Shown here one piece after another: positions 1 through 9,128 of a stretch of DNA of 64,000 nt. The stretch is from assembly GCF_012726265.1 (NCBI RefSeq), contig NZ_JAASAG010000006.1, positions 124,001 to 188,000 of the forward strand, given 5' to 3'. Source of the DNA: Streptomyces sp. HNM0575 (lineage in GTDB: Bacteria; Actinomycetota; Actinomycetes; Streptomycetales; Streptomycetaceae). Made by a program: the position numbers and the translations under genes. Numbering within the stretch: position 1 is the first letter of the stretch; every line of letters begins with the position of its first letter. The notes beneath the pieces were generated by a model. It did no database searches. It was not told the DNA's origin and saw only the letters and a list, made by a program, of their open reading frames with translations.

Positions 1-29
1 TTCAGGTTGCCCAGCGAGGCCGGTGGGCC

Positions 30-103
30 GCAAGTCCGGTTCGCGACTCCGGTCCCAAATCCGGTCGCAAGTCGGGTCCCGAGTCCGGTCGCAAGTCCGC
101 AGG
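30..103. repeat. degenerate CGGTCGCAAGTC-type repeat at left edge
   Basis: Variants of a word close to CCGGTCGCAAGTC recur about five times at a period of roughly 13-15 nt, just beyond the stop codon of the leftward HD-domain gene. Bases 1-29 hold no recognisable gene end. The tract has no dyad symmetry that would make it an obvious terminator and looks like a decayed minisatellite. Confidence 0.5.
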
Positions 104-106
104 CCG

Positions 107-832
107 TCAGCCGCCCCTGACGAGCAGCTCCATCTCGGTCTCCAGATTGCGGCGGGCCACGTGCTCCCAGCGCTCCTGACCGTACGGGGTACGGAACAGC
201 CGCGGCAGGCCCAGGAGTTGACGCAGTACCTCGGCGCGTCCCTCCAGGAACGGACCGTCCGGTACGAAGTCGTACTCCTGACGTACCGCGGCAGCATACT
301 GCGCGTACTCGCCGGGCGAACCCGCAAGCACGGCGAGGTCGGCGTCGCAGAGCAGCTCCCCGTTGAGGTCGCCGGGCGCCGGGTCGTGAGTGACGGTCAG
401 CCGCACCAGCCGCGCCACCTCGTCGGTACGGGACCGCGGCACTCCGGCCTCGGGCAGGGCGCGTTCGGCGAGGGCGGCGCTGCGCTCCTCGTTCTCGCTG
501 CGGTCGGGCCGGTAGACGGCGTCGTGGAACCAGGCCGCGAGCAGCACGGCGTCGACGTCGGCTCCGGGCGTGTGCGGGGCGAGTTCGTCTACGCGGTTGA
601 GCACGTCCAGGAGATGGTCGACGGTGTGATAGCGGCGCTGCGGCTCCGACCACCGCTCGATCAGCTTCACGCCGTACGGATCGGGGTCCGGCTCGGGCTC
701 GCCGTCGCGGGCGCTGACGAGCAGCGCGTTCCACCGGGAGAGCAGGCGGTCGTGAATCCGCCGGTCGCGGATCCGCCCCTCGGAACCGGGCGGCCCGGCG
801 CCGCTCCCGGGGCCTTCGTCGGGCTCAGTCAT
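107..832 (-). CDS. HD-superfamily metal-dependent phosphohydrolase
   Basis: This 241-residue soluble protein belongs to the predicted HD phosphohydrolase group typified by COG4339. Visible signatures are YHTVDH at about residues 68-73, the metal-binding FHD pair (His103-Asp104) followed by AVYRPDRSENEERSA, and a CDADLAVLA segment near 162-170. Such proteins bind divalent metals and probably hydrolyse a phosphoester or nucleotide; the substrate is unknown. The ATG at 832 starts the conserved sequence but has only a weak ribosome site. A ten-codon mini-ORF (ATG at 854, stop at 825) overlaps this start and could couple translation. It lies downstream of the VOC gene on the same strand, but a hairpin at 970-1003 suggests separate transcription. 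No signal peptide or membrane segment is seen. Confidence 0.85.
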   Translation of the reverse strand: MTEPDEGPGSGAGPPGSEGRIRDRRIHDRLLSRWNALLVSARDGEPEPDPDPYGVKLIERWSEPQRRYHTVDHLLDVLNRVDELAPHTPGADVDAVLLAAWFHDAVYRPDRSENEERSAALAERALPEAGVPRSRTDEVARLVRLTVTHDPAPGDLNGELLCDADLAVLAGSPGEYAQYAAAVRQEYDFVPDGPFLEGRAEVLRQLLGLPRLFRTPYGQERWEHVARRNLETEMELLVRGG

Positions 833-969
833 CGGATGTCTCGGTCGTCGTCATGGGCGCGATTGTCCCTTGTGACGCCGCATGTGCCGTAGGGGTGGTC
901 GAACGGGGGCGGGAACCGACGGCCGCCGAGGCCTTCCGGGACCGTGACCAGCGAGGATCCCCCGCGGAG

Positions 970-1003
970 CGCGCGAGGCGTCCTCGACGGTGCGCCTCGC
1001 GCG
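970..1003 (-). terminator. hairpin downstream of the VOC gene
   Basis: An 11-bp perfect stem (970-980 pairing with 993-1003, built on GCGCGAGGCG and its complement) encloses a 12-nt loop. It begins 29 nt beyond the stop codon of the leftward VOC gene. No U-tract follows, as is common for actinomycete terminators. Confidence 0.6.
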
Positions 1004-1031
1004 AGCGACCGCCCGGCGTCCGTGCCGGCGG

Positions 1032-1823
1032 CTACATGGACGGTTTGAGGACCACGAAGTCCGCGCCGAACGGATCGAGGCAGACCGCCATGCGTCCGAC
1101 GCCCTCCGCGTCCTCCGGGCCCATGACCACATTGCCCCCGAGCTCGGTCACCCTCGCGATGGTCGCGTCGCAGTCGGTGGTGTGGAAGACCGGGTGCCAG
1201 AAGGGCTTGCCCCCGGCCAGGGCGAGGGCCTCGGGCGGGACCTCCATCAGACCGCCGTGCATCCGCTCCTGCGGGGCGCCTGCCGGGCCGAGGATCGTGT
1301 ACGTGCCGCCCTGGTCGCCGGGCATCGGCATGTCCGTGAACTCCCAGCCGTACAGCCCCTTGTAGAACTCCTTCGCACGGGCGGCGTCCGTCGTGTACAG
1401 CTCCACCCACATCAGCGAGCCGGGCTCGTCGACGACCTCCAGGCCCGCCGTCTTGCCCGGCTGCCAGGCGGCGAACTGGGCGCCCTGCGGATCGGTGAAC
1501 TGCGCCATCCGTCCCTGGTCGTTGACGTCGAAGGGGTCGACGCGGACCGAGCCTCCCGCCTGGCGGACCGTCGAGGACGCGGCCTCCAGATCGGGCGTGC
1601 TGAAGTAGATCATCCAGGCCGGGCGGGCGCCCTCGTCAAGCGGGCCGAGAGCGGCCACGGAGCGGCCCTCGGACTTGAAGAAGCCGAACTCCTCCTCGCC
1701 CGAACCGAAGGGCTGGAACGTCCAGCCGAACACCCCGCCGTAGAACGTCTTCGCGGCAGCCGAGTCCCGCACGCCGAGGTCGAGCCAGCACGGGGAGCCC
1801 ACGGAATAGTCAGTGGTGATCAT
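1032..1823 (-). CDS. two-domain VOC (glyoxalase/bleomycin-resistance fold) protein
   Basis: The 263-residue protein is a tandem of two VOC modules. The first starts at PCWLDLGVRDSAAAKTFY (about residues 11-28). The second starts at LMWVELYTTDAARAKEFY (about 139-156). Each continues through a GG(T/S)...GP segment to a closing DP(Q/F)GA motif. VOC proteins bind a metal in a cup between modules and may be lyases, dioxygenases or binding proteins; nothing here fixes the substrate. The spacing resembles the 27 kDa hydroxylase-like group common in Streptomyces. The only in-frame ATG before the conserved region is at 1823, preceded by GAAGGGA about 6 nt upstream, so this start is well supported. Confidence 0.88.
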   Translation of the reverse strand: MITTDYSVGSPCWLDLGVRDSAAAKTFYGGVFGWTFQPFGSGEEEFGFFKSEGRSVAALGPLDEGARPAWMIYFSTPDLEAASSTVRQAGGSVRVDPFDVNDQGRMAQFTDPQGAQFAAWQPGKTAGLEVVDEPGSLMWVELYTTDAARAKEFYKGLYGWEFTDMPMPGDQGGTYTILGPAGAPQERMHGGLMEVPPEALALAGGKPFWHPVFHTTDCDATIARVTELGGNVVMGPEDAEGVGRMAVCLDPFGADFVVLKPSM

Positions 1824-1999
1824 GGTGATTCCCTTCGGAGGTCCGCACGATGACGGCTGACAGGAATCAGGCTCCCACCGCCCACTGACAATCGCTCGCC
1901 GAGCGAACGGGGCCCCCTTCGCTCGGGGCCCCCGCCGCCCCTCGGCCCGGCACCCAACCGCCCGGACCCGCCGGGGACCGGGCCGCCCGGCGGCCCCGC

Positions 2000-3010
2000 T
2001 CAGCTCCGCGAACCCGGCCCGCGCGTGCTCTCCCGCGGCTGTAGCACCGTACGCAGCACCACCGTCTGCAACGGCTTGTCCGAGCCCGCCAGCCGGTCCT
2101 GGAGCAGTGCCGCGGCGGAGGCGCCCAGATCGTAGGAGGGCAGCTGGACGGTGGTCAGCGGCGGCCTGACCAGGGACGCCCAGGGGACGTCGCCGAAGGA
2201 GAGGATGCCGAAGTCCGGGGGCTCGATGCCCGTTTCGCGCAGGGCCTTGAGCGCGCCGACGGTCATCAGGTTGTTGGCGACGAAGACGGCGTCCGGGCGC
2301 GTACGGAGCGCGAGCAGCTCGCGCATGGCCGCGTACCCGCCGTCGACGCGGAAGTCGGCGTGCCGGGTGTGGGCGCGAGTCCACTCGTCGGGGACGCCGG
2401 ACTCGTGCATCGCGGCGCGGTACCCGGCGAGGCGGTCCTCGGACGTGGAGGCGCCCGCGGGGCCGGTGATGCAGGCGACCCTGCGGTAGCCGCGTTCGAG
2501 GAGGTGGGCGGTGGCGTCCTCGCCGCCGTGCTGGTTGTCGACCATGACCGCGTCGACGGCGGCGGCGCGGGGGCGCCGGTCGACGGCGACCACGGGCATG
2601 CCGCGGGCGGCGAGCGGCGACAGATCGGTGCGCTTGCGGGAGGCGGCGGCGACGATCACGCCGGCCATCTGCTCGGCGAGGGCGATGTCGAGGTAGCGGC
2701 GCTCCTTGTCCACGTCCTCGTCGGTGTTGCACAGCACCACGGAGAGATTGGTGCGCTGCGCGGCGTCCTCGACGCCGCGGGCGAGGGAGGTGAAGAACGG
2801 GTTCTCGATGTCGGGGATGAGCAGGCCGATGACGCTGGCGCGCTGCATGCGCAGCGAGCGGGCCACCCGGTTCGGCGAGAAGCCGAGTTCGGCCGCCGCC
2901 CTGCGGACGCGCTCGGCCCGCTCCGAGGTGACCCGGCCGCCGTTGAAGACCCGGGAGACGGTCGCGGGGGAGACCCCGGCGGCCTGTGCCACATCGCTGA
3001 TGTTCGCCAC
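2000..3010 (-). CDS. LacI-family transcriptional repressor of the adjacent sugar operon
   Basis: This 336-residue regulator has the family's N-terminal helix-turn-helix and hinge (ISDVAQAAGVSPATVSRVF at about residues 4-22, then NRVARSLR). A periplasmic-binding-protein-like sensor follows (IGLLIPDIENPFFTSLARG; VFVANNLMTVGALKALRE; FGDVPWASLVRPPLTTV). The start is the GTG at 3010, with AAGGAG 5 nt upstream; an upstream in-frame ATG adds residues before the conserved helix. It is divergent from the glycosidase-transporter-isomerase-kinase operon. It probably represses that operon and itself through the GAAAT-N2-ATTTC palindromes at 3100-3111 and 3244-3255, and a sugar or sugar phosphate should release it. 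The effector is inferred, not known. Confidence 0.93.
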   Translation of the reverse strand: MANISDVAQAAGVSPATVSRVFNGGRVTSERAERVRRAAAELGFSPNRVARSLRMQRASVIGLLIPDIENPFFTSLARGVEDAAQRTNLSVVLCNTDEDVDKERRYLDIALAEQMAGVIVAAASRKRTDLSPLAARGMPVVAVDRRPRAAAVDAVMVDNQHGGEDATAHLLERGYRRVACITGPAGASTSEDRLAGYRAAMHESGVPDEWTRAHTRHADFRVDGGYAAMRELLALRTRPDAVFVANNLMTVGALKALRETGIEPPDFGILSFGDVPWASLVRPPLTTVQLPSYDLGASAAALLQDRLAGSDKPLQTVVLRTVLQPRESTRGPGSRS

Positions 3011-3065
3011 CGGGACTCCTTCACATGCTGCGCACCGGCCGGCCGGAGCCGCTGTGCCCAACCTC

Positions 3066-3094
3066 TTGACACCTTCTGCGGTGAACCCTACGTT
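3066..3094 (+). promoter_or_regulatory. promoter for the GH172/ABC/isomerase/kinase operon
   Basis: TTGACA at 3066-3071 and TACGTT at 3089-3094 are separated by exactly 17 bp, close to the vegetative sigma factor consensus. The predicted transcription start falls inside the palindromic operator at 3099-3112, so a bound LacI repressor would block initiation. The resulting leader is about 200 nt. Confidence 0.75.
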
Positions 3095-3113
3095 CGCGTG
3101 AAATGGATTTCAA
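3085..3113 (-). promoter_or_regulatory. promoter of the LacI regulator gene
   Basis: On the minus strand TTGAAA (3113-3108) and TAGGGT (3090-3085) are spaced by 17 bp. The -35 hexamer lies partly within the palindromic operator, and the -10 hexamer overlaps the -10 of the divergent promoter by two bases. This implies autorepression and mutually exclusive initiation. Confidence 0.7.
3099..3112. promoter_or_regulatory. LacI-type operator O1
   Basis: The sequence TGAAATGGATTTCA has perfect 6-bp inverted arms around two bases. It lies at the start site of the rightward promoter and over the -35 of the leftward one. The match with the copy at 3244-3255 and the adjacency of a LacI gene make it a strong operator candidate. 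Confidence 0.8.
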
Positions 3114-3243
3114 CAGGAGCCGGGAACGGGCCTGTTGAGGCCTGCCGATCCGGCTTCCGCTGTCCCCGTCTTCCTCCCGCTCGTCCTACTCGAACCCCTC
3201 CGCCGCCCCCATCGATGGGTACGGGACTCGTACGGCAAGACAA

Positions 3244-3255
3244 GAAATCGATTTC
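3244..3255. promoter_or_regulatory. LacI-type operator O2
   Basis: GAAATCGATTTC is a perfect 12-bp palindrome differing from O1 only in one central base. It is 144 bp from O1 centre to centre and 47 bp before the glycosidase start codon. It could allow repression by looping or act as a roadblock to elongation. Confidence 0.78.
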
Positions 3256-3302
3256 ACATCCCATGGCACCGCCGCCACCGCGCTTTCACACACGGAGTGT
3301 TC

Positions 3303-4382
3303 ATGCTCGACGAGCTGGCCAGGCGTACGGACAAGATCACCCGCTCCGTCAGTCCGGAGAACTTCACCGGCGCCAAGGGCGCGGGCGGCCGGGCCACCGA
3401 GGGTACCGGCGCGCGTGCGGCCGGTGCGCTGGGCCGGGGCTGGAAGATATCGCCGAGCATCGAGATCGCCCCGGGTGAGACGGCCGAGCTGGCCGACGTC
3501 GCGGGGCCGGGCACCGTACGGCACATCTGGTGCACGACGGCGCCGCACCGGGCCTGGCGCGGCACGCTGCTGCGGGCGTACTGGGACGGTGCCGCGGACC
3601 CCGCGGTCGAGGTGCCGCTCGGCGACTTCTTCTGCAACGGCTGGAACGTCTTCAGCCAGGTCTCCTCGCAGCCGGTCGCCGCGAATCCGAACGGCGGCTT
3701 CAACTCGTACTGGCCGATGCCCTTTCACGACCGCGCCCGCTTCACGCTGGAGAACCTCTCCGCCGAGACCGTCACGCTCTACTACCAGATCGACTACGAG
3801 TCGGGCGCCGTCCCCGCCGACTCCTGCTACCTGCACGCCCATTGGCGCCGCAGCAGGCCCGTGCCGCACGGGCAGACGCACACCCTGCTGGAGGGCGTCG
3901 AGGGGCGCGGGCAGTACGTGGGGACGTATCTGGCCTGGGCGGCGAACAGCCCCGGCTGGTGGGGCGAGGGCGAGGTGAAGTTCTACCTCGACGGGGACAC
4001 GGACTTCCCCACGATCTGCGGCACCGGCACGGAGGACTACTTCGGCGGCGCCTGGAACTTCGACGTCGAGGGGCAGGGCTACACCGCGTACACCACGCCG
4101 TATCTGGGGCTGAACCAGATCCTGCGGCCGGACGGGCTCTACGCGAGCCAGCAGCGGTTCGGGATGTACCGGTGGCACGTCCCCGACCCGGTCCGCTTCG
4201 CCGAGGACCTGCGGGTGACCGTCCAGTCCCTCGGCATCGGGCCCGGCAACGGCAACGGGCTGCCGCACCGCTACCGGCCGACGAGCGACGACATCGCCTC
4301 GACCGCGCTGTTCTACCTGGACGCGCCGGTCTCGTCGGGGCGGCCCGCCGCCCCCGGACTTCTCGAACTCGAAGTGGACTAG
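3303..4382 (+). CDS. GH172-family (DUF2961) glycoside hydrolase, cytoplasmic
   Basis: The 359-residue protein has the DUF2961 signatures now classed as glycoside hydrolase family 172: VRHIWCT near residues 72-78, GEGEVKFYLDGD at 221-232 and GTGTEDYFGGAW at 240-251. Characterised family members act on alpha-D-arabinofuranosides or difructose anhydride and use two glutamates; Glu222 or Glu224 together with Glu244 are the likely pair here. There is no signal peptide, so the enzyme should work on an oligosaccharide already imported by the ABC transporter encoded immediately downstream. The ATG at 3303 has GGAG upstream and begins the conserved sequence; a longer reading from 3135 runs through the operator and is unlikely. 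First gene of the LacI-controlled operon, 14 nt before the binding protein. Confidence 0.88.
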   Translation: MLDELARRTDKITRSVSPENFTGAKGAGGRATEGTGARAAGALGRGWKISPSIEIAPGETAELADVAGPGTVRHIWCTTAPHRAWRGTLLRAYWDGAADPAVEVPLGDFFCNGWNVFSQVSSQPVAANPNGGFNSYWPMPFHDRARFTLENLSAETVTLYYQIDYESGAVPADSCYLHAHWRRSRPVPHGQTHTLLEGVEGRGQYVGTYLAWAANSPGWWGEGEVKFYLDGDTDFPTICGTGTEDYFGGAWNFDVEGQGYTAYTTPYLGLNQILRPDGLYASQQRFGMYRWHVPDPVRFAEDLRVTVQSLGIGPGNGNGLPHRYRPTSDDIASTALFYLDAPVSSGRPAAPGLLELEVD

Positions 4383-4396
4383 GGGGAGTCACGGCC

Positions 4397-5746
4397 ATGG
4401 AGACGAATCCCCTCGGGACGATGACCCGGCGACGGCTGGTCGCCGCCGGCGCCGCCGGAGCGGCGGCGGCCCTCACCTCCGGCTGCGGCGGCGGCAGTCC
4501 GGGCCGCGACGGCGGCACGCTGAGCTTCTGGAACTTCTACGCGCCGCAGCACTCCGAGGATCCGGCGCTGAACGCGCAGAGCAAGTGGTTCACGGACCTG
4601 GTGGCCGAGTGGAACCGGACGCACAGCACCCGTATCGAGCTGCTCTACATGCCGCCGCCGACGTATCAGAACGGCTCGAAGCTGCCCACCGCGTTCGCCG
4701 CGGGCGAGGGTCCGGACATCTTCCTCGCCAGCCCCGGCGACTTCCTGCGCTACTACAACGGCGGCGTGCTCGCCGACCTCACCCCGTACATGGACAGGCG
4801 GGCCCTCGACGACTACCACCCCGACACGCTCGCCAGCCGCACGGTCGACGGCAAGGTCTACGCCCTGCCCATGGAGGTCGAGCCGCTGGTCGTCTACTAC
4901 GACAAGCGCGTCTGGGAGAAGAAGGGCCTCTCGGAGGGCGACATCCCGGCCACCTGGGACCAACTCCTCGACGTCGGCGAGAAGTTGACGACGAAGACCC
5001 GGGCGGGGCTCGTGCTCAAGACGCTGCCCGGCTACCTCCAGAACTTCCTCTGGTATTCGTGGATGTGGCTCGGCGGCGGCGACGTGCTCGACGAGCAGGG
5101 GAACGTCACCGCAGGCTCCCGCCCCGTACGCCAGGCCCTCCAGCTGTGGCAGGACGCGGTGCGCAGCGGCATCACGCCCACGACGGCGCCCGCGGGCGAC
5201 GACATGGTCTCCGGCTTCAAGGCCGGCCGCGCCGGGATGTGGCACAGCGGCATCTGGGAGATCGCGAGCCTCAAGGCGTTCGCGCCGGACTTCGAGTACG
5301 GGATGTTCAAGCATCCGCTGCCGCCCGGCGGCCGCTACACCACCGCGCTGGGCGGCTGGTCCTTCTGCGCCAACGCCAAGGGGCGCAACCCGCAGGCCGC
5401 GGCCGAGTTCTGCGGCTGGGCGCTCGGGACGATGGAGGACGAGTGCGTCGACCGGATCACCGACTGGTGCATCGGGGCCAAGCGCGACATCGCACCGCGC
5501 AAGTCGGCGCTGCGGCGCGGCACCGACCGGGGCGGCTACGACGACTGGGCCATGAAGTACATGAAGGACGAGGTCTTTCCCGGCGGCCGCCCCGAGCCGC
5601 GCTATCCGCCCGTCGTCTACAAGGCGATGTCGGACGCCATCCAGGGCTCGATGCTCGCGGGCCGCGACGTCGGCGGGGAGGCGGACCGCGCCGCGCAGTC
5701 CGTCGAGGCGTACGTGCGCAGCTACAAGGGGGCGAGCCTCATATGA
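4397..5746 (+). CDS. sugar ABC transporter substrate-binding lipoprotein
   Basis: This 449-residue family 1 extracellular solute-binding protein begins with a twin-arginine-like MTRRRLV segment, a short Ala-rich hydrophobic stretch and a lipobox-like LTSGC with Cys30 as the predicted lipidated residue. The mature part has the usual lobe pattern: GGTLSFWNFY near the start, AFAAGEGPDIFLA around 96-108, and a conserved GMWHSGIWEI segment around 279-288. It should capture the operon's oligosaccharide at the outer membrane face and deliver it to the two permeases. The start at 4397 follows a GGGGAG ribosome site, and its stop overlaps the next start as ATGA. No ATPase is encoded nearby; Streptomyces carbohydrate importers commonly share one unlinked ATPase (MsiK type). 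Confidence 0.92.
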   Translation: METNPLGTMTRRRLVAAGAAGAAAALTSGCGGGSPGRDGGTLSFWNFYAPQHSEDPALNAQSKWFTDLVAEWNRTHSTRIELLYMPPPTYQNGSKLPTAFAAGEGPDIFLASPGDFLRYYNGGVLADLTPYMDRRALDDYHPDTLASRTVDGKVYALPMEVEPLVVYYDKRVWEKKGLSEGDIPATWDQLLDVGEKLTTKTRAGLVLKTLPGYLQNFLWYSWMWLGGGDVLDEQGNVTAGSRPVRQALQLWQDAVRSGITPTTAPAGDDMVSGFKAGRAGMWHSGIWEIASLKAFAPDFEYGMFKHPLPPGGRYTTALGGWSFCANAKGRNPQAAAEFCGWALGTMEDECVDRITDWCIGAKRDIAPRKSALRRGTDRGGYDDWAMKYMKDEVFPGGRPEPRYPPVVYKAMSDAIQGSMLAGRDVGGEADRAAQSVEAYVRSYKGASLI

Positions 5747-6723
5747 CCCTGTCCGATATGGCCCGGACCGGTGCCGCCGGGTCCGGGACCGACAGCTCCG
5801 GCGGGCGGGCGCCCAGCGGCCGTGCGCCCGTCCGCCGGCTCAGCCGCCGGCAGCGCGAGTGGATCGCCGCGGGGCTCTTCATCGCGCCGGACGCGCTGGG
5901 GCTGGCGCTCTTCGTCGGCGTGCCGATGGTGCTGTCGGTGGTGCTGAGCTTCTTCCAGGTCAGCGGCTTCGGCTCGTACGAGTTCGTGGGGCTCGGCAAC
6001 TACGCGCGGATGATGGACGATCCGCTGTTCTGGGAGTCCATGCGCATCACGGGGATCTATGTCGTGGTCCTCGTACCCACGCTGTTCGTGGTGAGCCTGG
6101 GGCTGGGGCTGCTGATCCGGCAGCGGATACCGGGCGTCGGCGTCTTCCGGACGCTGTTCTTCCTGCCGTATGTGATCAGCCTCGTCGTCGTCGGCCTGCT
6201 GTGGCAGTTCATGCTCGACGACCAGGTCGGGGTGGTGAACCAGTCGCTGCGCGCGGCCGGTTTCGAGGGGCACGCCTGGCTGGGCGACCCCTCCACCGCG
6301 CTCTACGCCGTCATCGCCGTCTTCGTCTGGGTGATGATGGGCTACTACATGATCATTTTCCTTGCGGGGCTCCAGGAGATCCCCAGGGAGTACTACGAGG
6401 CGGCGCGCATCGACGGCGCCGGGCCCTGGACGCAGTTCCGCACCATCACGTGGCCGCTGCTGAGGCCGACCAGCTTCTTCGTGCTGCTGATGTCGACGGT
6501 CGCCGCGATCACCGGCGGCTTCGAGCTGATCTTCGTGCTCACCAAGGGCGGACCGGCCAACAGCACCTCGCTGGCGATCTTCTACATCTACCAACAGGCC
6601 TTCGTCTTCGGGGAGTACGGCTACGCAGCCGCCATGGGCACGGTCCTGGTGCTGGTGATGCTCGCCTGCTCGGCGTTGATCTTCAAGGCGACCAGGGGCG
6701 GGAGGTTCGACGATGAAGGCTAG
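5743..6723 (+). CDS. sugar ABC transporter permease (MalF/UgpA type)
   Basis: The 326-residue inner-membrane permease has a cytoplasmic Ser/Gly/Arg-rich N-terminus of about 40 residues and six predicted membrane segments. The first is near residues 47-65 (GLFIAPDALGLALFVGVPMV). The ATPase-docking EAA loop reads EYYEAARIDGAGPWTQF (about 216-232). The final KGGPANSTSLAIFYIY segment is typical of the MalF-type subunit. Translation is coupled to the binding protein by an ATGA overlap at 5743-5746. It should form a heterodimeric channel with the next gene product. Confidence 0.93.
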   Translation: MTLSDMARTGAAGSGTDSSGGRAPSGRAPVRRLSRRQREWIAAGLFIAPDALGLALFVGVPMVLSVVLSFFQVSGFGSYEFVGLGNYARMMDDPLFWESMRITGIYVVVLVPTLFVVSLGLGLLIRQRIPGVGVFRTLFFLPYVISLVVVGLLWQFMLDDQVGVVNQSLRAAGFEGHAWLGDPSTALYAVIAVFVWVMMGYYMIIFLAGLQEIPREYYEAARIDGAGPWTQFRTITWPLLRPTSFFVLLMSTVAAITGGFELIFVLTKGGPANSTSLAIFYIYQQAFVFGEYGYAAAMGTVLVLVMLACSALIFKATRGGRFDDEG

Positions 6724-7531
6724 CCCGGTGCGGGCCCGTTGGGGGCTGACGGCGCTCACGGCGTTGCTGGCGGCGGCCGCGTTCTTCCCCGTCCTGTGGA
6801 TGGTCTCGGCCTCGCTGAAGCCGCGCGACGACGTCAACGACGGGCGCCTGATCCCGCACGACGCGACCCTCGGCAACTTCGTGTACGTCTTCACCGAAGT
6901 GCCCTTCGCGCGCTACCTGCTGAACAGCTTCCTGATCTCGGCCGTCGTCACCGTCGTGGCGCTGTTCCTGCACTCGATGGCCGCCTACGCGCTGGCGCGG
7001 CTGCGCTTCCCGGGCCGCGAGGCGGTCTTCACGGTGATCTTCTCCACCCTGCTGATCACGGCGCCCGTGGTGCTGATCCCGCTGTTCGTCGTCGTACGGC
7101 GGCTGGGGATGCTCGACAGCTACGCGGGGCTGATCGTCCCCGCGATCTTCAACGCGTTCGGGATCTTCCTGCTGCGGCAGTTCTACCTTCAGCTGCCGCG
7201 TGAGCTGGAGGAGGCCGCGATCATCGACGGCTGCGGCCACTGGCGCGTCTACCGGTCCGTCGTGCTGCCGCTGTCCCGGCCCATACTCTCCGCGCTGGCG
7301 ATCTTCTTCTTCCTCGCCAACTGGAACTCCTTCCTCTGGCCGCTGGTCGCCACCAACGACCCGGACCTGACGGTCGTGCAGCTCGCGATCAGCTCGTTCC
7401 AGTCGCAGTACGCGGCCAGTTGGAACTACATACTCGCCGCGGCCGTGGTCGCGGCGGCCCCGATGCTGGTCCTCTTCTTCGGCTTCCAGCGCCAGATCGT
7501 CGAATCCGTGAAGACGTCCGGCCTGAAGTAG
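6713..7531 (+). CDS. sugar ABC transporter permease (MalG type)
   Basis: The 272-residue second permease has six predicted membrane helices and the EAA loop ELEEAAIIDGCGHWRVY (about residues 164-180). It ends in the short FQRQIVESVKTSGLK tail typical of the MalG group. The ATG at 6713 lies 11 nt inside the preceding gene, so the two subunits are translationally coupled. With the binding protein and an unlinked ATPase it completes an importer for the substrate of the GH172 enzyme. Confidence 0.93.
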   Translation: MKASPVRARWGLTALTALLAAAAFFPVLWMVSASLKPRDDVNDGRLIPHDATLGNFVYVFTEVPFARYLLNSFLISAVVTVVALFLHSMAAYALARLRFPGREAVFTVIFSTLLITAPVVLIPLFVVVRRLGMLDSYAGLIVPAIFNAFGIFLLRQFYLQLPRELEEAAIIDGCGHWRVYRSVVLPLSRPILSALAIFFFLANWNSFLWPLVATNDPDLTVVQLAISSFQSQYAASWNYILAAAVVAAAPMLVLFFGFQRQIVESVKTSGLK

Positions 7532-7542
7532 GCGGCCCGTAC

Positions 7543-7602
7543 GGCAAGCACCCACCCGGCAAGCACCCACCCGACAAGCACCCACCTGGCAAGAATCCAC
7601 CG
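7543..7602. repeat. 15-bp tandem repeat, four copies
   Basis: Four consecutive units of GGCAAGCACCCACCC (two exact, the third with two changes, the last more diverged) fill the gap between the MalG-type permease and the isomerase gene. The unit length is a multiple of three and the array stops just before the isomerase ribosome site GGAGGA. It forms no stable dyad, so a terminator role is unlikely. Confidence 0.85.
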
Positions 7603-7623
7603 CACGACGTCTGGAGGAACTCC

Positions 7624-9128
7624 ATGGCACGCATCGGTCTGCTCCCGGTCACCGACGGCCGCGACTATGTGCAGCGCGACGTCCACGACCACGTGGAGCG
7701 GTCCGCGGCCCGGCTCGCCGGCGTGCTGCGGGAGGCGGGACACGAGGTGTTCGTCTCCCCCGAGCAGGTCGGCAGCAACGCTCTCGCCGTCTCACAGGCG
7801 CGCTGGCTGGCAGACCGGCACCCGGACATCACGATCCTCCACCACTCCGTGTGGACCTTCCCGCACTTCACCGCGCTGGCCGCCGAGTCCACCCCCGGGC
7901 CGCTGCTGCTCGTGGCCAACATCGATCCCCAATTCCCGGGCATGGTCGGCATGCTGGCCGGCGGCGGCGCCCTCGACCAGCTGGGCCGTACGCACGCACG
8001 CGCGTGGGGCGACCTGGACGACCCCGCCGTACGCGAGCGGATACTGAGCCACGTGCGGGCCGCGGCGGCGGTGACCGGCCTGCGCGGCTCGACCTTCGGC
8101 CGGATCGGCGGACGCCCGATGGGGATGTACACAGCCACCGCGAACACCGACCAGTGGATGAGGACCTTCGGCGTCGACGTCGAGGAGATCGACCAGTGGG
8201 AGGTCGTACGGCGCAGCGAAAACGCCGGGCAGTCGCGCGTCACCGCCGCCCGTGAATGGCTGGAGAGGCACGCCGCCGCCGTCCGCTACGACGGCGACCG
8301 CCTCACCCCGCAGCTGCTGGAGCGGCAGATCCGCACGTACTACGCGATGCGCGAGCTGATCGACGAATGGAACCTGGACTTCTCCGGGATCAAGGGCCAG
8401 CCCGAACTGACCGCGAACTTCTGCACGATGGACATCGCCGAGGCCTTCCTCAACGACCCCTACGACTGGGAGGGCCCGAAGGACACCCATGTCACCTCCA
8501 CCGAGGCCGACATGGACGCCGCGCTGACCATGCAGATCCTGAAGCTGCTCACGGGCGACCCGGTGCTCTTCGCCGACGTGCGCCACTACCACGCCGACAA
8601 GGACGTCTGGGACCTGTGCAACTCGGGCCAGCACGCCACCTGGTACGCGGCGCGCTCCGACGACCCGGCGGAGAACCTGCGGCACGTCACGCTGCACCCG
8701 GAGGTCTTCTACTTCCCGGCGGGCGGCGCGTCCGTGCAGCACCTCGCCGCCCCGGGTCCCATGACCTTCGCGCGGCTGACCCGGCAGGACGGCGCGTACC
8801 GGATGCACGTGATGCGGGGCGGCTTCGAGACGTACGACGACGAGACCAACGAGCGCATGATGCGGGCCTCCACGTGGGAGTGGCCGCACGCCTTCGCGTC
8901 GCTCGGCTGCGGTGCCGAGGAGTTCCTCTCCAGGTTCGGCGCCAACCACATCCACGCCGTGCCGGGCGACCACGTCGCGGAGCTGCGCGCCGTGTGCGGC
9001 CAACTCGGCATCCGCTACGACGGGTTCGGCGACGTGGCCGGTCCCGGCGGCGCGGCCGGTCCCGGCGGCGCGGCCGGTCCCGGGGGTGCGGCGGGTCCCG
9101 GGGGTGCGGATGCTGAGAGCGTGGTGCC

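Noticed and set aside
3135..3302. Longer N-terminus of the GH172 protein
   Set aside because: It would translate through the promoter-operator region, has no ribosome site, and adds residues not seen in the family. The ATG at 3303 begins the conserved sequence.
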